Source: Ampullaceana balthica (Eukaryota > Mollusca > Gastropoda > Lymnaeidae). From it: a stretch of DNA of 64,000 bases. Each line of letters opens with the position of its first letter. Position 1 is the stretch's first letter. The notes beneath the pieces were generated by a model. It saw nothing but the letters and a program-made list of their open reading frames with translations. It searched no databases and was not told where the DNA came from. Shown piece after piece: positions 1 through 11,414 of this stretch. The translations under genes were made by a program, and so were the position numbers. Where the stretch lies: positions 2,233,123 through 2,297,122 of the forward strand of contig CALYLW010000130.1 in the NCBI GenBank assembly GCA_944989445.1. Reading direction: 5' to 3'.

Positions 1-561
1 CAGGAACTAACCCAACACATGCCACCAAGCCCCACCCCCTCCATGAACTAACCCAACACATGCCACCAAGCCCCACCCCCTGCATGAACTAACACAACAC
101 ATGCCACCAAGCCCCACCCCCTGCATGAACTAACCCAACACATGCCACCAAGCCCCACCCCCTGCATGAACTAACCCAACACATGCCACCAAGCCCCACC
201 CCTTGCAGGAACTAACCCAACACATGCCACCAAGCCCCACCCGCTGCATGAACTAACCCAACACATGCCACCAAGCCCCACCCCCTGCATGAACTAACCC
301 AACACATGCCACCAAGCCCCACCCCCTGCATGAACTAACCCAACACATGCCACCAAGCCCCACGCCCTGCATGAACTAACCCAACACATGCCACCAAGCT
401 CCACCCCCTGCATGAACTAACCCAACACATGCCACCAAGCCCCACCCCCTGCATGAACTAACCCAACACATGCCACCAAGCCCCACCCCTTGCAGGAACT
501 AACCCAACACATGCCACAAAGCCCCACCCGCTGCATGAACTTACCCAACACATGCCACCAA
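1..561. repeat. 41-bp minisatellite, about 13.7 copies
   Basis: Direct tandem repeat with a unit of 41 bp (core ACCCAACACATGCCACCAAG). Units differ by only one or two bases, such as CATGAACTAA versus CAGGAACTAA. The array runs off the left edge of the window and stops abruptly near 561. Short open frames across it come from the repeat and do not look coding. Confidence 0.95.
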
Positions 562-918
562 CTGTATTTAATGTGTAAAATTTCCACCATACCTAAGACA
601 TCCCACATGTTCCCACCTCATAAAGTCTGCTTTATTGTGTCAGTAGCCATCGTCCAGGGGCAATCAAACAATAGGTATTGATTGCAGTCCAATGTCTGGC
701 TAAATACGAGTTCTATTTAAAACCCAGGCTTAGCCGAGTGACCGGAAGTAACTTCGAGCAACCGGCATGTCGACGCAGGGCCTCGATGTCTACAGAACCG
801 TATCACGTGACACCATTACTGCACGTAGCGCGCTTCCCGCCTTTGAACCAGGCGAGTTCATCGTCTTTAAGTACGTGCGTGCAACTTCTCTCACTGTCTT
901 TCTTTCAATTTCTTTATT
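562..918. other. Unassigned stretch
   Basis: Mixed-composition sequence between the 41-bp array and the CT tract. The short open frames have no recognisable domain or splice context. Confidence 0.5.
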
Positions 919-921
919 CTT

Positions 922-983
<62 letters not shown>

Positions 984-1128
984 TTTTTCTTTCTTTCTCT
1001 CTCTTTCTTTCTCTCTCTCTCTCTCTCTCTAGCTCGGTCTCTTTTTTTCAATGTCTATATCCTTAGGTTTCTTTCTCTCTATCGCTCTCTCTATTTTCCG
1101 ACTCTCTTTATCTTCTCTTTCTCCCTGT

Positions 1129-1186
<58 letters not shown>

Positions 1187-1195
1187 TCTCTCTTT
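919..1195. repeat. (CT)n microsatellite cluster
   Basis: Long CT/TTTCTC tracts on the + strand with two short unique interruptions, near 1030-1075 and 1085-1130. It accounts for the Ser/Leu-rich open frame across this region. Confidence 0.95.
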
Positions 1196-1384
1196 TTCGC
1201 ATCAAATTTGTCTAATGATATTGATTTTGTACTTCTCGCTGCGTTCTTCATGTATGCAGACGTTCAAAGAAGTTTCCGGATGACGTCATGTCATCTCTAC
1301 TGAATGCTGCGCATGACGGAACTAAACTGAGCACGTGAAATTAGCCAAAGGACATTACACAAGTTTTATGTACATATTTTAAAA

Positions 1385-2318
1385 TCCTTTATATTAGTCA
1401 GCTTGCGCCCTTGCCTGCTTGCTTGTCGCCAAAACTTTGGATCGATTTTTAACCCACTTCCTCGTAAGCTAGCGAGCTGAAATTTAGCAGGCAGTTTTGT
1501 GTCGATGATAAAAACTATATATCAAAATTTCAGATCGATCGCATGTACCGTTATTAAATTATTGAATTTTTATATTATTTTATTTATCCTCTAATTATCA
1601 TGTTATTTTTTGAGATAGAGTGTCGCGGTGCGTATTATATTGAACAACCTTTCTGTCGCGCAATAAGGTGCGTATCTTATTGTCAACACTTTTTATAATC
1701 ATACTAGATTGTGCCAGGGCGCCGTGGCGCCTGCGGCGCCCACTTTTTTTAGGGCGCCTATGGCGCCAACCTTTTTCAAACGCCCAACTAACTTGTCCTT
1801 TTTTGTTAAATACGAAATATTAAACTTTCTGACATGTACGCAAAGTATTTAATATTAGGGGTTGTAGGGCGCCGTACGGCGCCCACTTTGTTTTTTGTCA
1901 AAAGCCCAAGTAACTTATCCTTGTTTGATAAATACGAAATATTAAACTTCCTGGAATGTACACAAAGTATTTTACATCTTTAATTTATAAACATCATGCG
2001 CACCGATGCACACCTTGTGTTTTAAAATATAAGATTAAACAATGACGTCATATTAAATATTTTTACAGTGCTAATCAACACACGATTTTTCAACTGCTAT
2101 AGACTGTTGTACATTCCACATCCTTCCCAACAGGGAGTGACTTGGGCTTTTATATTATTAATTCCTGATCGGTGCGCATTATATTAAACATGTTTTACGC
2201 CACAACTGCAATTTTGTATTTTTGGATGGTCTTGCGCTACGTAGTATAAAGAACTTTCTTTTAGTTATGTCTCGTACGTAAAGGATTTATAGTCAAAAAC
2301 TTGGTTTTTTACGGGTTT
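1385..2318 (+). mobile_element. Helitron-like non-autonomous element H1, interrupted
   Basis: It starts at A|TCCTTTATATTA and runs to a 3' segment ending ACTTGGTTTTTTACGGG. The same element recurs at 2327 (+), 13709 (-) and 22161 (+). The TC start, insertion after A and lack of terminal inverted repeats suggest a Helitron, but no clear CTRR 3' end with hairpin is visible, so the class is provisional. The interior carries several GTGCGTATTATATT-like motifs. H1 is split by a second element at 1704-2161. Confidence 0.5.
1704..2161 (-). mobile_element. Nested Helitron (element G) inside H1
   Basis: On the minus strand the element ends with a GC-rich hairpin (complement at 1718-1742) followed by CTAG, next to a host T, as expected for a Helitron 3' end. 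H2 supplies the empty site: H1 reads TATAATCATA, then the insert, then TTCCTGATCGG, while H2 reads straight from ACATA into TTCCTGATCGG. The 5' end (AATATAAAAGCCC on minus) has a degraded TC start. Two internal segments with a GGCGCC motif are duplicated and also occur in the element at 5587-6266. Confidence 0.65.
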
Positions 2319-2326
2319 TTAAAAAA

Positions 2327-2816
2327 TCCTTTATATTAACTCGTGGTGTCTGTTTGTTTGAACCCTTGCTGGCTTGCTTGATTGTCGCCAAAACTTTGGA
2401 TCAATTTTTAACCCACTTCCTCGTAAGCTGGCGAGCTGAAATTTGCAGGCAGTTTTTTGACAATGATAAAAACAATGTATTAAAATTTCAGATCGATCGC
2501 ATGTACTGTAATTAAATTAATGAATTTTTAGATTATTTTATTTATTTCTATGTATCATGTAATTTTTTGAGATAGAGTGTCGCGGTGCGTATTATATTGA
2601 ACAACCTTTCTGTCAACAGTAAGGTGCGTATATTATTGACATTACTTTTTATAAACATATTCCTGATCGGTGCGCATTATATTAAACATGTTTTATGACA
2701 CAACTGCAATTTTGTATTTTTGGATGGTCTTGCGCTGCGTATTGTAATGAACATTCTTTTAGTTATGTCTCGTAAATAAAGGTTTTATAGTCAAAAACTT
2801 GGTTTTTTACGGGGTT
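2327..2816 (+). mobile_element. Helitron-like element H2, in tandem with H1
   Basis: It begins A|TCCTTTATATTAACTCG only a few bases after the 3' end of H1 and ends in the same ACTTGGTTTTTTACGGG segment. It has no insertion and acts as the undisturbed reference for H1. It has no coding capacity. Confidence 0.5.
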
Positions 2817-2961
2817 TTTTTATTTTTAAATAGATACATGTTTTTTTTTCTTTTGTAAAATGTGTTTATCTATTTCATTGATATGAATATAAATATGTTT
2901 AAAATTTAAACATTCGTTGCATAAAGTCTTTGTAAAAATGTAACATTTGTATTGGTAAAAA

Positions 2962-3060
2962 TTAGGGCTGGTACTGATTAAAAAAATATTGTTCTATTAA
3001 TCGGGAAAAATTTAATCGATTAATAGATTACTTTCGATTAATTATATTTGTATAACGTAT
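2962..3060 (+). mobile_element. hAT-type terminal fragment
   Basis: Starts ATTAGGGCTGGTACTGATTA and runs into the ATTAATCGATTAAT-type subterminal sequence shared with the elements at 10575, 25971 and 40565. Only one end is recognisable, so it is a relic. Confidence 0.45.
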
Positions 3061-3269
3061 ATACAGATCCCGTTAAGTCATGATTTATTATTTCGTTAAA
3101 TCGCTTAAGTCGCGGTAATTCCATGGCTCCCCAATTTTGTGACGTAACACAGCGAATTCGTTCTGCTCAATGGCGTAACAACGGGTTGGCATCGGGGCAG
3201 TTGCCAAGGGCGCTAGCTTAAAAGGGCGCCACCAAATCTCTAATTTTTAAATTGGTATGTAAAAGAATA

Positions 3270-4091
3270 CAGTCGGACCTCTCTAAGTCGAACTCAAAAG
3301 GACCACACAAATAAAATTCGACTTACGGAGTTTTTGAGTTAGGGAAAATGACGTAATAGGCGCCCGATTAATCAAGGCAAGGACAATGTAGATATTGAGA
3401 GGTGGGGGGGATCAGCCATACCGGCTAGTTAGTAGGCTTGACAGGAAAGAGAGGCGGTGTCTATCCTATATAATAAAAGGCACGTTTCTGTCCTTTCTGT
3501 CCCTTCTGTCCGGTCATCTATTTAGCGATTGGTCCCTCAAACACATATGACTCCTACAGCCAATCACATTTAATAGGTTTACGCGGACGTTCAAAGCGAG
3601 TTATTTTTGGTGCAGTATTTCTTTCAAGACTTTATTTTGAGTGTTATGCGCGTTGGAATTTATAGTGAAAAGCTCTGCTTGTAACAGTTATTTATTTTAG
3701 CTATAATGAATAGTATTTTTGACGTGATGAACATGTAATGCCGGTCGAGACGGCTGTTGGAGGGGAGTTACAACATGCCACGGAACGGTGGCGGAATGTC
3801 TTTGGACGGGCTTTGTAGCTCGTGTATCATATGAAAGGAAGCCAGCTAGCTTTGACATGCCGACACAACCCCGTGAGAGGAGAAACCTTCCCTCCCCTCC
3901 CCCACTTTACTCCCTCCACGGTTGGAGGGGAGGAGTAAGATTTTTCTTTTTAAAAAGAGTCACAGCATGCAACAAAGGGACGTGAATTAGTTACCACTCC
4001 TTTTTCTTGTCTTTGTCATTTTTTGTACTTGCAAGGGTCTCTTAATCCATCGTAGAATGCCTCCGAAAATTCGACTAAGAGAGGTTGAAAG
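3270..4091. mobile_element. Possible pogo/Tigger-like element with degraded ends
   Basis: The left end reads CAGTCGGACCTCTCTAAGTC preceded by TA. The right end, reverse-complemented, contains AACCTCTCTTAGTCGAA. Roughly 14-17 internal TIR positions match and the outermost bases differ. This ACCTC..AAGTCGAA pattern is typical of pogo-like TIRs. No transposase frame is present; a short open frame at 3788-3985 has no recognised domain. Confidence 0.4.
3464..3670 (+). mobile_element. Helitron-like 5' terminus inside the pogo-like element
   Basis: A|TCCTATATAATAAAAGG followed by repeated TTTCTGTCC motifs matches the TC-plus-AT-rich 5' ends of other Helitrons here. The 3' end could not be placed, so the right boundary is nominal. 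Related sequence (GCGGACGTT, GCAGTATTT) recurs near 23490-23590. Confidence 0.35.
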
Positions 4092-4159
4092 CCAAACATC
4101 TTGGAGTTAAGGAGATATAAAGTATATACGTCTTATGGACTTTGGCCGGGACCTAACAA

Positions 4160-4432
4160 TTAATTCAATATAAACACCTGACATTAACACCCGATATAAA
4201 CACCTGACGTAAACACCTGGCATAAACACCCGAAATGTCTTGATGGCCAAAATTAAGTTTGTTATAAAATATCCGAATAACATTCTACGATTTGTGAAAA
4301 ATAAACCGAAAATTTCACAAGTGGTCAGATATCCATATGAAATGCCAATAGTCTTCAAATATCCATCTGAAATGCCAATAGTTTTCAAATATCCATCTGA
4401 AATGCAACTATTTCTAAAATATCCACATTTAT
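4160..4432. repeat. Two short tandem repeats (about 14 bp and 31 bp)
   Basis: 4160-4236 repeats ATAAACACCTGAC-like units five or six times. 4330-4432 repeats a unit of about 31 bp (AAATATCCATCTGAAATGCC core) three to four times. Frames on either strand here are repeat-derived. Confidence 0.75.
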
Positions 4433-4920
4433 AAGTAGAACCTTTAACAAATAAAAAATAAACTAAAAACGCATCCATGTCCTTAAACCAGGGCAACAGC
4501 CCCGACAAGACAGGGTGACATTACTCCCGGCAGAGCTCAGAAAATGGATCCGACCTTGCATCCACGCCGCATCCATATCACATCGACATCTCATCCACCT
4601 GGCATCCACACCGTGACCTGCTCCAGAGACCCGGCACAATGTCAACAGACCATGACGGCTAATCAGGCTTAATAGGGGGGGGGGAGAGAGAGAGAGAAGG
4701 GTGCACTAGCTGCGATCGACAGTGTCCGGTCGACGAGCCAAGAGTGCGGGTAAATTGGCCGAGTACGCCATTAGCCCACTTCCACGGTCCTCACAGTGTG
4801 ACAGATAACGGGACACAAAAACTAAGAGCTAACTAACTCTGTTTATCTGCTCTGGGTGTGCTTCAAAATTAAATATTGTTTTTTTTTACAAAAGGAAAGA
4901 ATATATTATTTTATTACCAG
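4433..4920. other. Unassigned stretch with a purine run
   Basis: Nothing recognisable apart from a G/GA run at 4673-4698 and GCATCCA repeats near 4555-4610. Confidence 0.5.
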
Positions 4921-5230
4921 CCAAAGTTGGTATCAATATATGTATAGAGTTGTTAGTTAAATAGCAAGGATTGCCCTATGACAAGCCAAAGTTGGTATCA
5001 CTATATATATAGAGTTGTTAGTTAAATAGCAAAGAATGCCCTATGACAAGCCAAAGTTGGTATGAATACATAGTTATAGAGTTGTTAGTTAAATAGCAAG
5101 GAATGTCCTATGACGAGCCAAAGTTGGTATCAATATATTTATAGAGTTGCTAGTTAAATAGAAACAAATATATCCAATGACCAGCCAATTTTGGAATCAG
5201 TATATGAACAGTGTTATTAGTGAACAGATT
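4921..5230. repeat. 65-67 bp tandem repeat, about 4.5 copies
   Basis: CCAAAGTTGGTATCA starts at 4921, 4986, 5051 and 5118, with a diverged copy at 5185. The unit also contains AGAGTTGTTAGTTAAATAGC. Non-coding. Confidence 0.9.
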
Positions 5231-5586
5231 TGAGTTTAGAAAACACGCGTGCATGTTCACAGTTGACGCGACAGCTCTATGACGCGTGAAATTTGATGAA
5301 CTTTATTACCAGATAAAGAAGATCATACCTGGGTTCCGGACCGAAATACCTCATTGCTATATAATATCATATTTTATGTTATTTGTTTCGTTTTTATCAT
5401 TTATTAAAAATTATTTTTATTTTTTATTTTTTGTAGTGGGGTTGTGCGTTCAAAATGGGTTGAGCCTGTATAGTATGACGTCATGCAGCTAGGCGGAAGC
5501 ACTCGCGGGTAGTTTTATAGTTTCTTCGCGGACTTGTTTATTTTGTACACTAAAACATGAACACAATGTGTACGTTTATCCAACTA
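5231..5586. other. Unassigned AT-rich stretch
   Basis: No repeat structure or domain was recognised. The small frame at 5286-5492 is low-complexity and hydrophobic, without start or splice support. Confidence 0.4.
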
Positions 5587-6266
5587 CTAGATGACCCGCG
5601 GCGTAGCATACGCCGCTAATGATTTAGTGCCGGGTGAAGACTTCCTGAAAGACACAGTTGTCCAAATGGGGTGGGTTTGGGCAAACGCCTGTGAGTGAAT
5701 GAAAAGAAGGAAATCTGGAGAGACCCGCGGCGTATCACCCTTAAAAAATGACGGAAGTATCCAGCTGAAATCTATTTATTTTGAAAAAATGCAATTTTTT
5801 TAGGGCGCCTACGGCGCCCACCTTTTTCAAAATCCCAACTAACTTGTCCTTGTTTGATCAATACGAAATATTAAACTTTCTGAAATGTACACAAAGTATT
5901 TTATAACTTTTTACATTGTTCCCTTTTTACAAATTAAAATATCAGCGAAAACAATGACGTCATATAATTATTTTTTTTAAAGCGCATATTTAATTTGCAC
6001 ACCTTTTGATGCATTGGTGGAGTAATTTGGTGCGCTGCTTTCTAAAATTAGTATCTGTTGAACATACTCATATAGGGAAAAACTACATTTTGGGCCCCCG
6101 GGGCCCCAGTATCTTATATATAAGGAACGAAACCTGTTTAATAACCTTTCCGGTATAATTTTGTGTACGTGTACCAAATTTCACGTTATTTGGTTGTCTG
6201 GATCTTGAGTTATTAGGGAACAGACAGACAGACAGACAACAAATGCGGCTTATATATATATAGAGA
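5587..6266 (-). mobile_element. Non-autonomous Helitron D
   Basis: Minus strand: the 5' end is TCTCTATATATATATAAGCC followed by TGTCTGTCTG repeats. The 3' end has a palindrome (GCGGCGTATGCTACGCCGC) then GGGTCAT and CTAG, next to a host T. These are standard Helitron features: a TC start, a 3' hairpin and CTRR. At 680 bp with no Rep/helicase frame it is non-autonomous. Its 5' half shares TTTGGGCCCCCGG-type sequence with the larger Helitrons at 34.9-40.1 and 57-59.5 kb. Its right end abuts element E with no spacer. Confidence 0.75.
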
Positions 6267-7450
6267 CTAGGGGCAAGTACCCGGCTTCTCCCGGGTTTAG
6301 CAACAACAGCAACAACAACAACAACAACAACAGCAACAAAACAACAAAAACAAACAACAAAAACAAAACAACAACAACTACAACAACAACAGCAACTACA
6401 ACAAAGCAACAACAACAAAACAACAACTACAACAACAACAGCAACAACAACAGCAACAACGACAAAACCAACAACAGAAACAGCAACAGCAACAAAACAA
6501 CAAAAACAAAACAACAACAAAAACAACAAAATTAACAACAAAACAACAATAAAACAACTACAACAACAACAGCAACAACAACAAAGCAACAACAACAGCA
6601 ACAACAACAGCAACAACAACAGCAACAGCAACAACAACAAAAACAACAACAGCAACAACTACAAAAACAAAACAACAACAAAAAAATCAAGAACAAAACA
6701 ACAACAAAACAACAACAAAACAACAACTACAAATTTTTTTCGCATGTTACCGTCGCGCGAGGGACCAAAATCTCCCAAAGTTTCATTCTCTACTTACACG
6801 GAAACAGCAACAGCAACAAAATAACAAAAACAAAACAACAACAAAAACAACAAAATTAACAACAAAACAACAATAAAACAACTACAACAACAACAGCAAC
6901 AACAACAGCAACAACAACAGCAACAACAACAGCAACAACAACAGCAACAACAACAAAAACAACAACAGCAACAACTACAAAAACAAAACAACAACAAAAA
7001 AATCAACAACAAAACAACAACAAAAAAACAACAAAACAACAACTACAACAACAACAGCAACAACAACAAAGCAACAACAACAAAACAACAACTACAACAA
7101 CAAAAGCAACAACAAAAGCAACAACAGCAAAGCAACAACAAAAAAATTATTTTATGGCGATAATCGCCTTCTTGTTAATCTCGACACCAAAATGTTTATT
7201 AATTTGCGTCATTATTTTACGTCTTAATTTTCAATAATTTTTATTTTATATAGCTCATATAGGGAAAAACTACATTTTGGGCCCCCGGCCCCCAGTATCT
7301 TATATATATGGAACGAAACCTGTTTAATAACCTTTCCGGTATAATTTTGTGTACGTGTACCAAATTTCACGTTATTTGGTTGTCTGGATCTTGAGTTATT
7401 AGGGAACAGACAGACAGACAGACAACAAATACGTCTTATATATATAGAGA
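6267..7450 (-). mobile_element. Non-autonomous Helitron E, stacked on D
   Basis: Minus strand: the 5' end TCTCTATATATATAAGACG lies at 7450 after a host A. The 3' end carries the hairpin CCCGGGAGAAGCCGGGT and ends in CTAG at 6267. The T after CTAG is the first T of element D's TC start, so E sits exactly at D's 5' terminus. The 5' 200 bp are nearly identical to D; the 3' two-thirds is a CAA-rich tract. Confidence 0.75.
6297..7143. repeat. (CAA)n/(CAG)n-rich imperfect microsatellite in Helitron E
   Basis: Mostly CAACAA, CAGCAA and AAAACAA units, with one unique insert at 6727-6803. On the minus strand it yields long poly-Leu, poly-Cys and poly-Val frames that should not be read as proteins. 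Confidence 0.9.
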
Positions 7451-7846
7451 TAATAAAAATTATTGAAAATTAATACGTAAAATAATGACGCAAAATAATA
7501 AACATTTTGGTGTAGAGATTAACAAGAAGGCGACTATCGCCATAAAATAATTGTTTTGTTGTTGTTGCTTTGTTGTTGTTGCTTTTGTTGTTGTAGTTGT
7601 TGTTTTGTTGTTGTTGTTGCTGTTGTTGTTGTAGTTGTTGTTTTGTTGTTGTTGTTTTTGTTGTTGTTTTGTTTTTGTTGTTGTTTTTGTTGTTTTTGTT
7701 GTTGTTTTGTTTTTGTTGTTGTTTTTGTTGTTTTTGTTGTTGATTTTGTTGTTTTTGTTGTTGTTCTGTTTTTTTTGTTTTGTTGTTGTTTTTGTTTTTG
7801 TTGCTGTTGTTGTTAAACCATGGAAAAGCCGGGTACTTTCCCCTAG
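7451..7846 (+). mobile_element. Partial Helitron F, inverted copy of E (fold-back arm)
   Basis: 7451-7553 is a near-perfect inverted copy of 7141-7243. The TTG-rich 7553-7815 pairs with the CAA tract. The end (AAAGCCGGGTACTTTCCCCTAG-like, finishing CTAG at 7843-7846 before T) mirrors the 3' end of E. F lacks its own 5' terminus, so it is a truncated head-to-head copy, and the whole 6267-7846 block can fold back with a loop of about 207 bp. Confidence 0.7.
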
Positions 7847-9422
7847 TATATAGATATATTAATTAACAATTAATGTAGTTTTAGTTTAATCGCCGAGTCT
7901 ACACTCTGAGATACAAATAAGTAACTTAAAATTAATCAACTTCAGACTAGTTAATACAAACACTTGATTTGAGAACCACGAATAACAAAAGTGAATTTAC
8001 TTTCACCCCTAACTAACGACGGATGCCATCAAGAGTTATTCAGCATGTTTTCAAGTGTCCCCATGGACACACACACACACACACACCACACACTCACACA
8101 CAAATGTTAAAGTTTTAAAGCTGTTTTACAACCCAAATGTGCGTGCTTAATAAAGCGAGATGTAACAAATTTGAACACATTTTCAAGCAAGAAACTCCGC
8201 AAGAAAATCAAAGATTCCCGGTAAAACCAAACAGCTTAACACGTCTTGGGTTTTTCTTTTCTTCAGTTGTCTGTGTCAAGAAACTGCGATGTGATGAATT
8301 AGACACATACATACTGTCATAGCAGACATACTGTCATATCAGACATACTGCCATTAAATAGCAGAACAACACAATCACTTGTGCTGACAACCAAAGAATT
8401 AGTATCCAGAGAAAGACATCCGAAGAATTGACATCCAAAGAATTCACATCCAACTAATTGTGATCCAAAGAATTGACAAATGTCAATTCCAAGAGTGAAA
8501 GATGAACGAATCATATCCATTAATTTTTAAGTAAAAAATTCAATTTCAAATATAAAAATAAAATACATTTTTGGTTATGAGTTTCACTAAATACAATTTT
8601 AAACATTTTGATTTTCTTCAGAAATAGGCCTACGCTTTAACTACTCAACGAGTAATGTTTCCTGATATCAAATGCCAGAATCGAACTCTCTGACCAATGA
8701 CGTCTTATAAAATCTGACGTCATAATAGCTCGGTAACACTTTTTTTAGAGGATATTTTTTTAGAGAGACCAAATGCAGAAAATCTCTGTCAATGACGTTA
8801 ACGCAGTGAGTGGGTAATTCCGATAAAAATGTAATTTTCATGTCTGGGCGGTGATCGCAATAGTTATCTCTTCGTACAACCCACCCACGTGTCCCTCTGC
8901 ACTCAGCATGACGGGCAAACAAGCCCGGGCCGTGGACATGTAAATAACGGACGCGTCAAAATAGCTGGTAGTCCGCTGATGGGCAAATACCAGCCTGCAG
9001 CAAATTCATTAGAATTTTACTCGAATGATTATGAAGATTTTTTTTCTTCCAAAGACACATGGATTTGCTTAGGAGAACTTGGAACTAAAGGGTTTTGGGT
9101 GAAATGGAATCGCAGACAAAGTTATTTGCTAAACTGAAACTGAGGGATAGGTTTTGTGTTCGGAATCTTTATGAAATACCTCGGGATGGAATCGACTCGT
9201 CATGTTTTTTATACAACAGAAGAGTTTTAAAGCAAAGTGCTTAGACTTGTCCAGTCGACAGGTGGTGGGCATTGGTCACCTGTCAAAAGGTGTTGGACAC
9301 TGGAGTCATTTGTCAAAAGCCTAATTTCGGTGCACACGTCTATCATGGTGTTCGAATCTCCTACCCAAAGCCGGATATAAAACATCTACCATGTAGTCGC
9401 CGTGCCAAAGCCGGACATATGA
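7847..9422. other. Unassigned stretch with a short (CA)n tract
   Basis: A CA run lies at 8071-8100, and short GAATTGACATCCAA-like repeats at 8400-8475. No gene or element ends were recognised. Small frames (8137-8322, 8668-8922, 8889-9137) lack splice or domain support. Confidence 0.45.
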
Positions 9423-9925
9423 GTCTACATGAAGTGGCGTAGCGAGAGGGGGACAAGGGGGGCAAATGCCCCGGGCTGCACATTTATAGGGGTGGCAAAT
9501 TCTTCGTTGTTGATAAGCTTCTAAGAATTATATTTTTAATGGAAATTTTTATCAACATAATATAAATACTAAAATAAGAAATTTGTAAAAGAAATAAAGT
9601 AACTATTCTAAAATATGTGAACGTTTCTACTGCCGAAACTTAAAACTACATATTGGATATAAATTATTCTGATAAATATGCTACTGAAATGAAAGACTAA
9701 GAGGCTTAAGTAGAATGAGAACATGACACTGATCCGCTGTTAAGTAAATTGATTCTTCAAATTTGACAACTCCTGTTGTAGAAGCGAAAAATACTGTAAC
9801 CGGTCAATTTCAAATATGAACTAATCAAATTCTCAGGGCGGCAATATGTTGGTGGTTGGGGGTGGGGCAGCAAATTCATAATTTTTAAACATCTTCTAAA
9901 ATGAAAAATGTAATAATAAAATAAA

Positions 9926-10486
9926 CTAGACGCCCCGTGGCGTAGCATACACCGCAGACTTGCTCATGGAGAGTGCAAAGAAAGTTGAGAAAGAACGGAC
10001 ACAAAATACAGCACGAAGAAATCAAAACAATGCGAGTGAACGTCGGTTGGGGAATGGGGGGGGGGATGGAACTGCCAACTCATTGTTGGTTTCGCGACAT
10101 TTTCAGGCGAAATTCGGTACACCCCTAACTTCTATGAAGTCAGCTGTAAAACGATAATGGGTTTAAAATCGGAGTTACATAATCGACAATCGGTTTTCCA
10201 ACACACACACAAAAACACGCAATTAACAACCCTAAATATGACTAATACTCACAAGGAGCGGCCAGACAAAGTTTATGTTTAAGGAATGGTAGCTATAAAT
10301 GGGAGGCGGGTAACAACAACCTAAGTGTGCATGTATTCACATTTGCTCGCTATTTTTTATTTACTTGGTGCTGCTTTTTGTGTCTGTACTCTCACCCCCC
10401 CCAACCGTTCTTTCACTGTCTATGATAAGCCAGTCTGCGGCGTATGTTATGCAATAAAGAGGTAAAAGAACGGGCACAAACAGACA

Positions 10487-10492
<6 letters not shown>
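9926..10492 (-). mobile_element. Non-autonomous Helitron K
   Basis: The minus-strand 3' end has a palindrome-like segment (CTGCGGTGTATGCTACGCCAC, one mismatch) then GGGGCGTCTAG next to T. It is a sibling of the D terminus at 5587. The likely 5' end is at the ATTAAATGTCTGTTTG sequence bordering the (AT)n run, where the AT-rich start appears to have expanded into the microsatellite, so the right end is approximate. Confidence 0.55.

Positions 10493-10574
<82 letters not shown>
10492..10574. repeat. (AT)n microsatellite
   Basis: About 40 AT units, ending directly at the left terminus of a hAT element. Confidence 0.95.
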
Positions 10575-10577
<3 letters not shown>

Positions 10578-11400
10578 GGCTGCGGAAATTATCGATTAAT
10601 CTCTCGATTAATCGTTAAAAATTTTATCGATTAAACTATCGATTAAAATAATTTTAATCGATAAAAATTCGATTAAAATCTAAGAAAATATTTATATATT
10701 TTTAAAAATTTTTAGTAATAAATAATAAATTAATAATAATTAATAATAATTTATATATATTTTTTTACGTACAAACATCTCCCGCGTAATATTAAAATTT
10801 ATTTTATTAATCTATGTTGACCGGCAGACGTCAATTATAAAAGGTCTGAAAGCCAGAGCCGTCTTTACACCATTTTGGGCCCCCGGGCAAAAAAATAGTG
10901 TTGGGCCCTTCCCCCGCAGGAATAAAAAATGAATATACATAATATATATAAATAAACATATTCCCATGGGGCCCATATGCTCGTGGGCCCCCGGGCAAAT
11001 GCCCAACGGGCCTATGCGTTAAGACGGCCCTGCTGACAGCATCAGCGCAGTTAGATTTAAACATATAACTAGAAAGTTGAGCAAATATGTTGTTTTTAAG
11101 CTAACTGCGGATGGCAAAGTCGAAGATGGTGAAAACATTTTCTGTGTCCACTGCCATAAACAATTCTCTTTTAAAGGATCAAATACATCGCTGACGTACC
11201 ACCTTCAGCACAAATCAAGTATCAACACATTGTCATGAAATTTAGTTCAAAATATTCTTAATTTTCAATGTCTGTGAGAAATGTTCAGTTTAATGACGTC
11301 ATAAATTTCTATTTTAGGTTTTAATCGAAATTATCGATTAATTAATCGATAATTTTTCAAAAGTTAACGATTAAATTTAAATTAATCGATAACAGCCCTA
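10575..11400 (+). mobile_element. hAT-type non-autonomous element Y1 with a BED-finger remnant
   Basis: The ends are TAGGGCTG(CGG) and (AA)CAGCCCTA, with ATTAATCGATTAAT-rich subterminal regions, set between (AT)n tracts on both sides. Around 11098-11238 the + strand encodes a BED-like zinc finger: it reads FCVHCHK, then about 15 residues later YHLQHK, so the Cys pair and His pair are visible. BED fingers are the usual N-terminal domain of hAT transposases. The catalytic core is absent. Confidence 0.7.
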
Positions 11401-11414
11401 ATATATATATATAT

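Noticed and set aside
6083..7853. Poly-Leu, poly-Cys and poly-Val frames
   Set aside because: Products of CAA/TTG microsatellite inside Helitrons, not membrane proteins.
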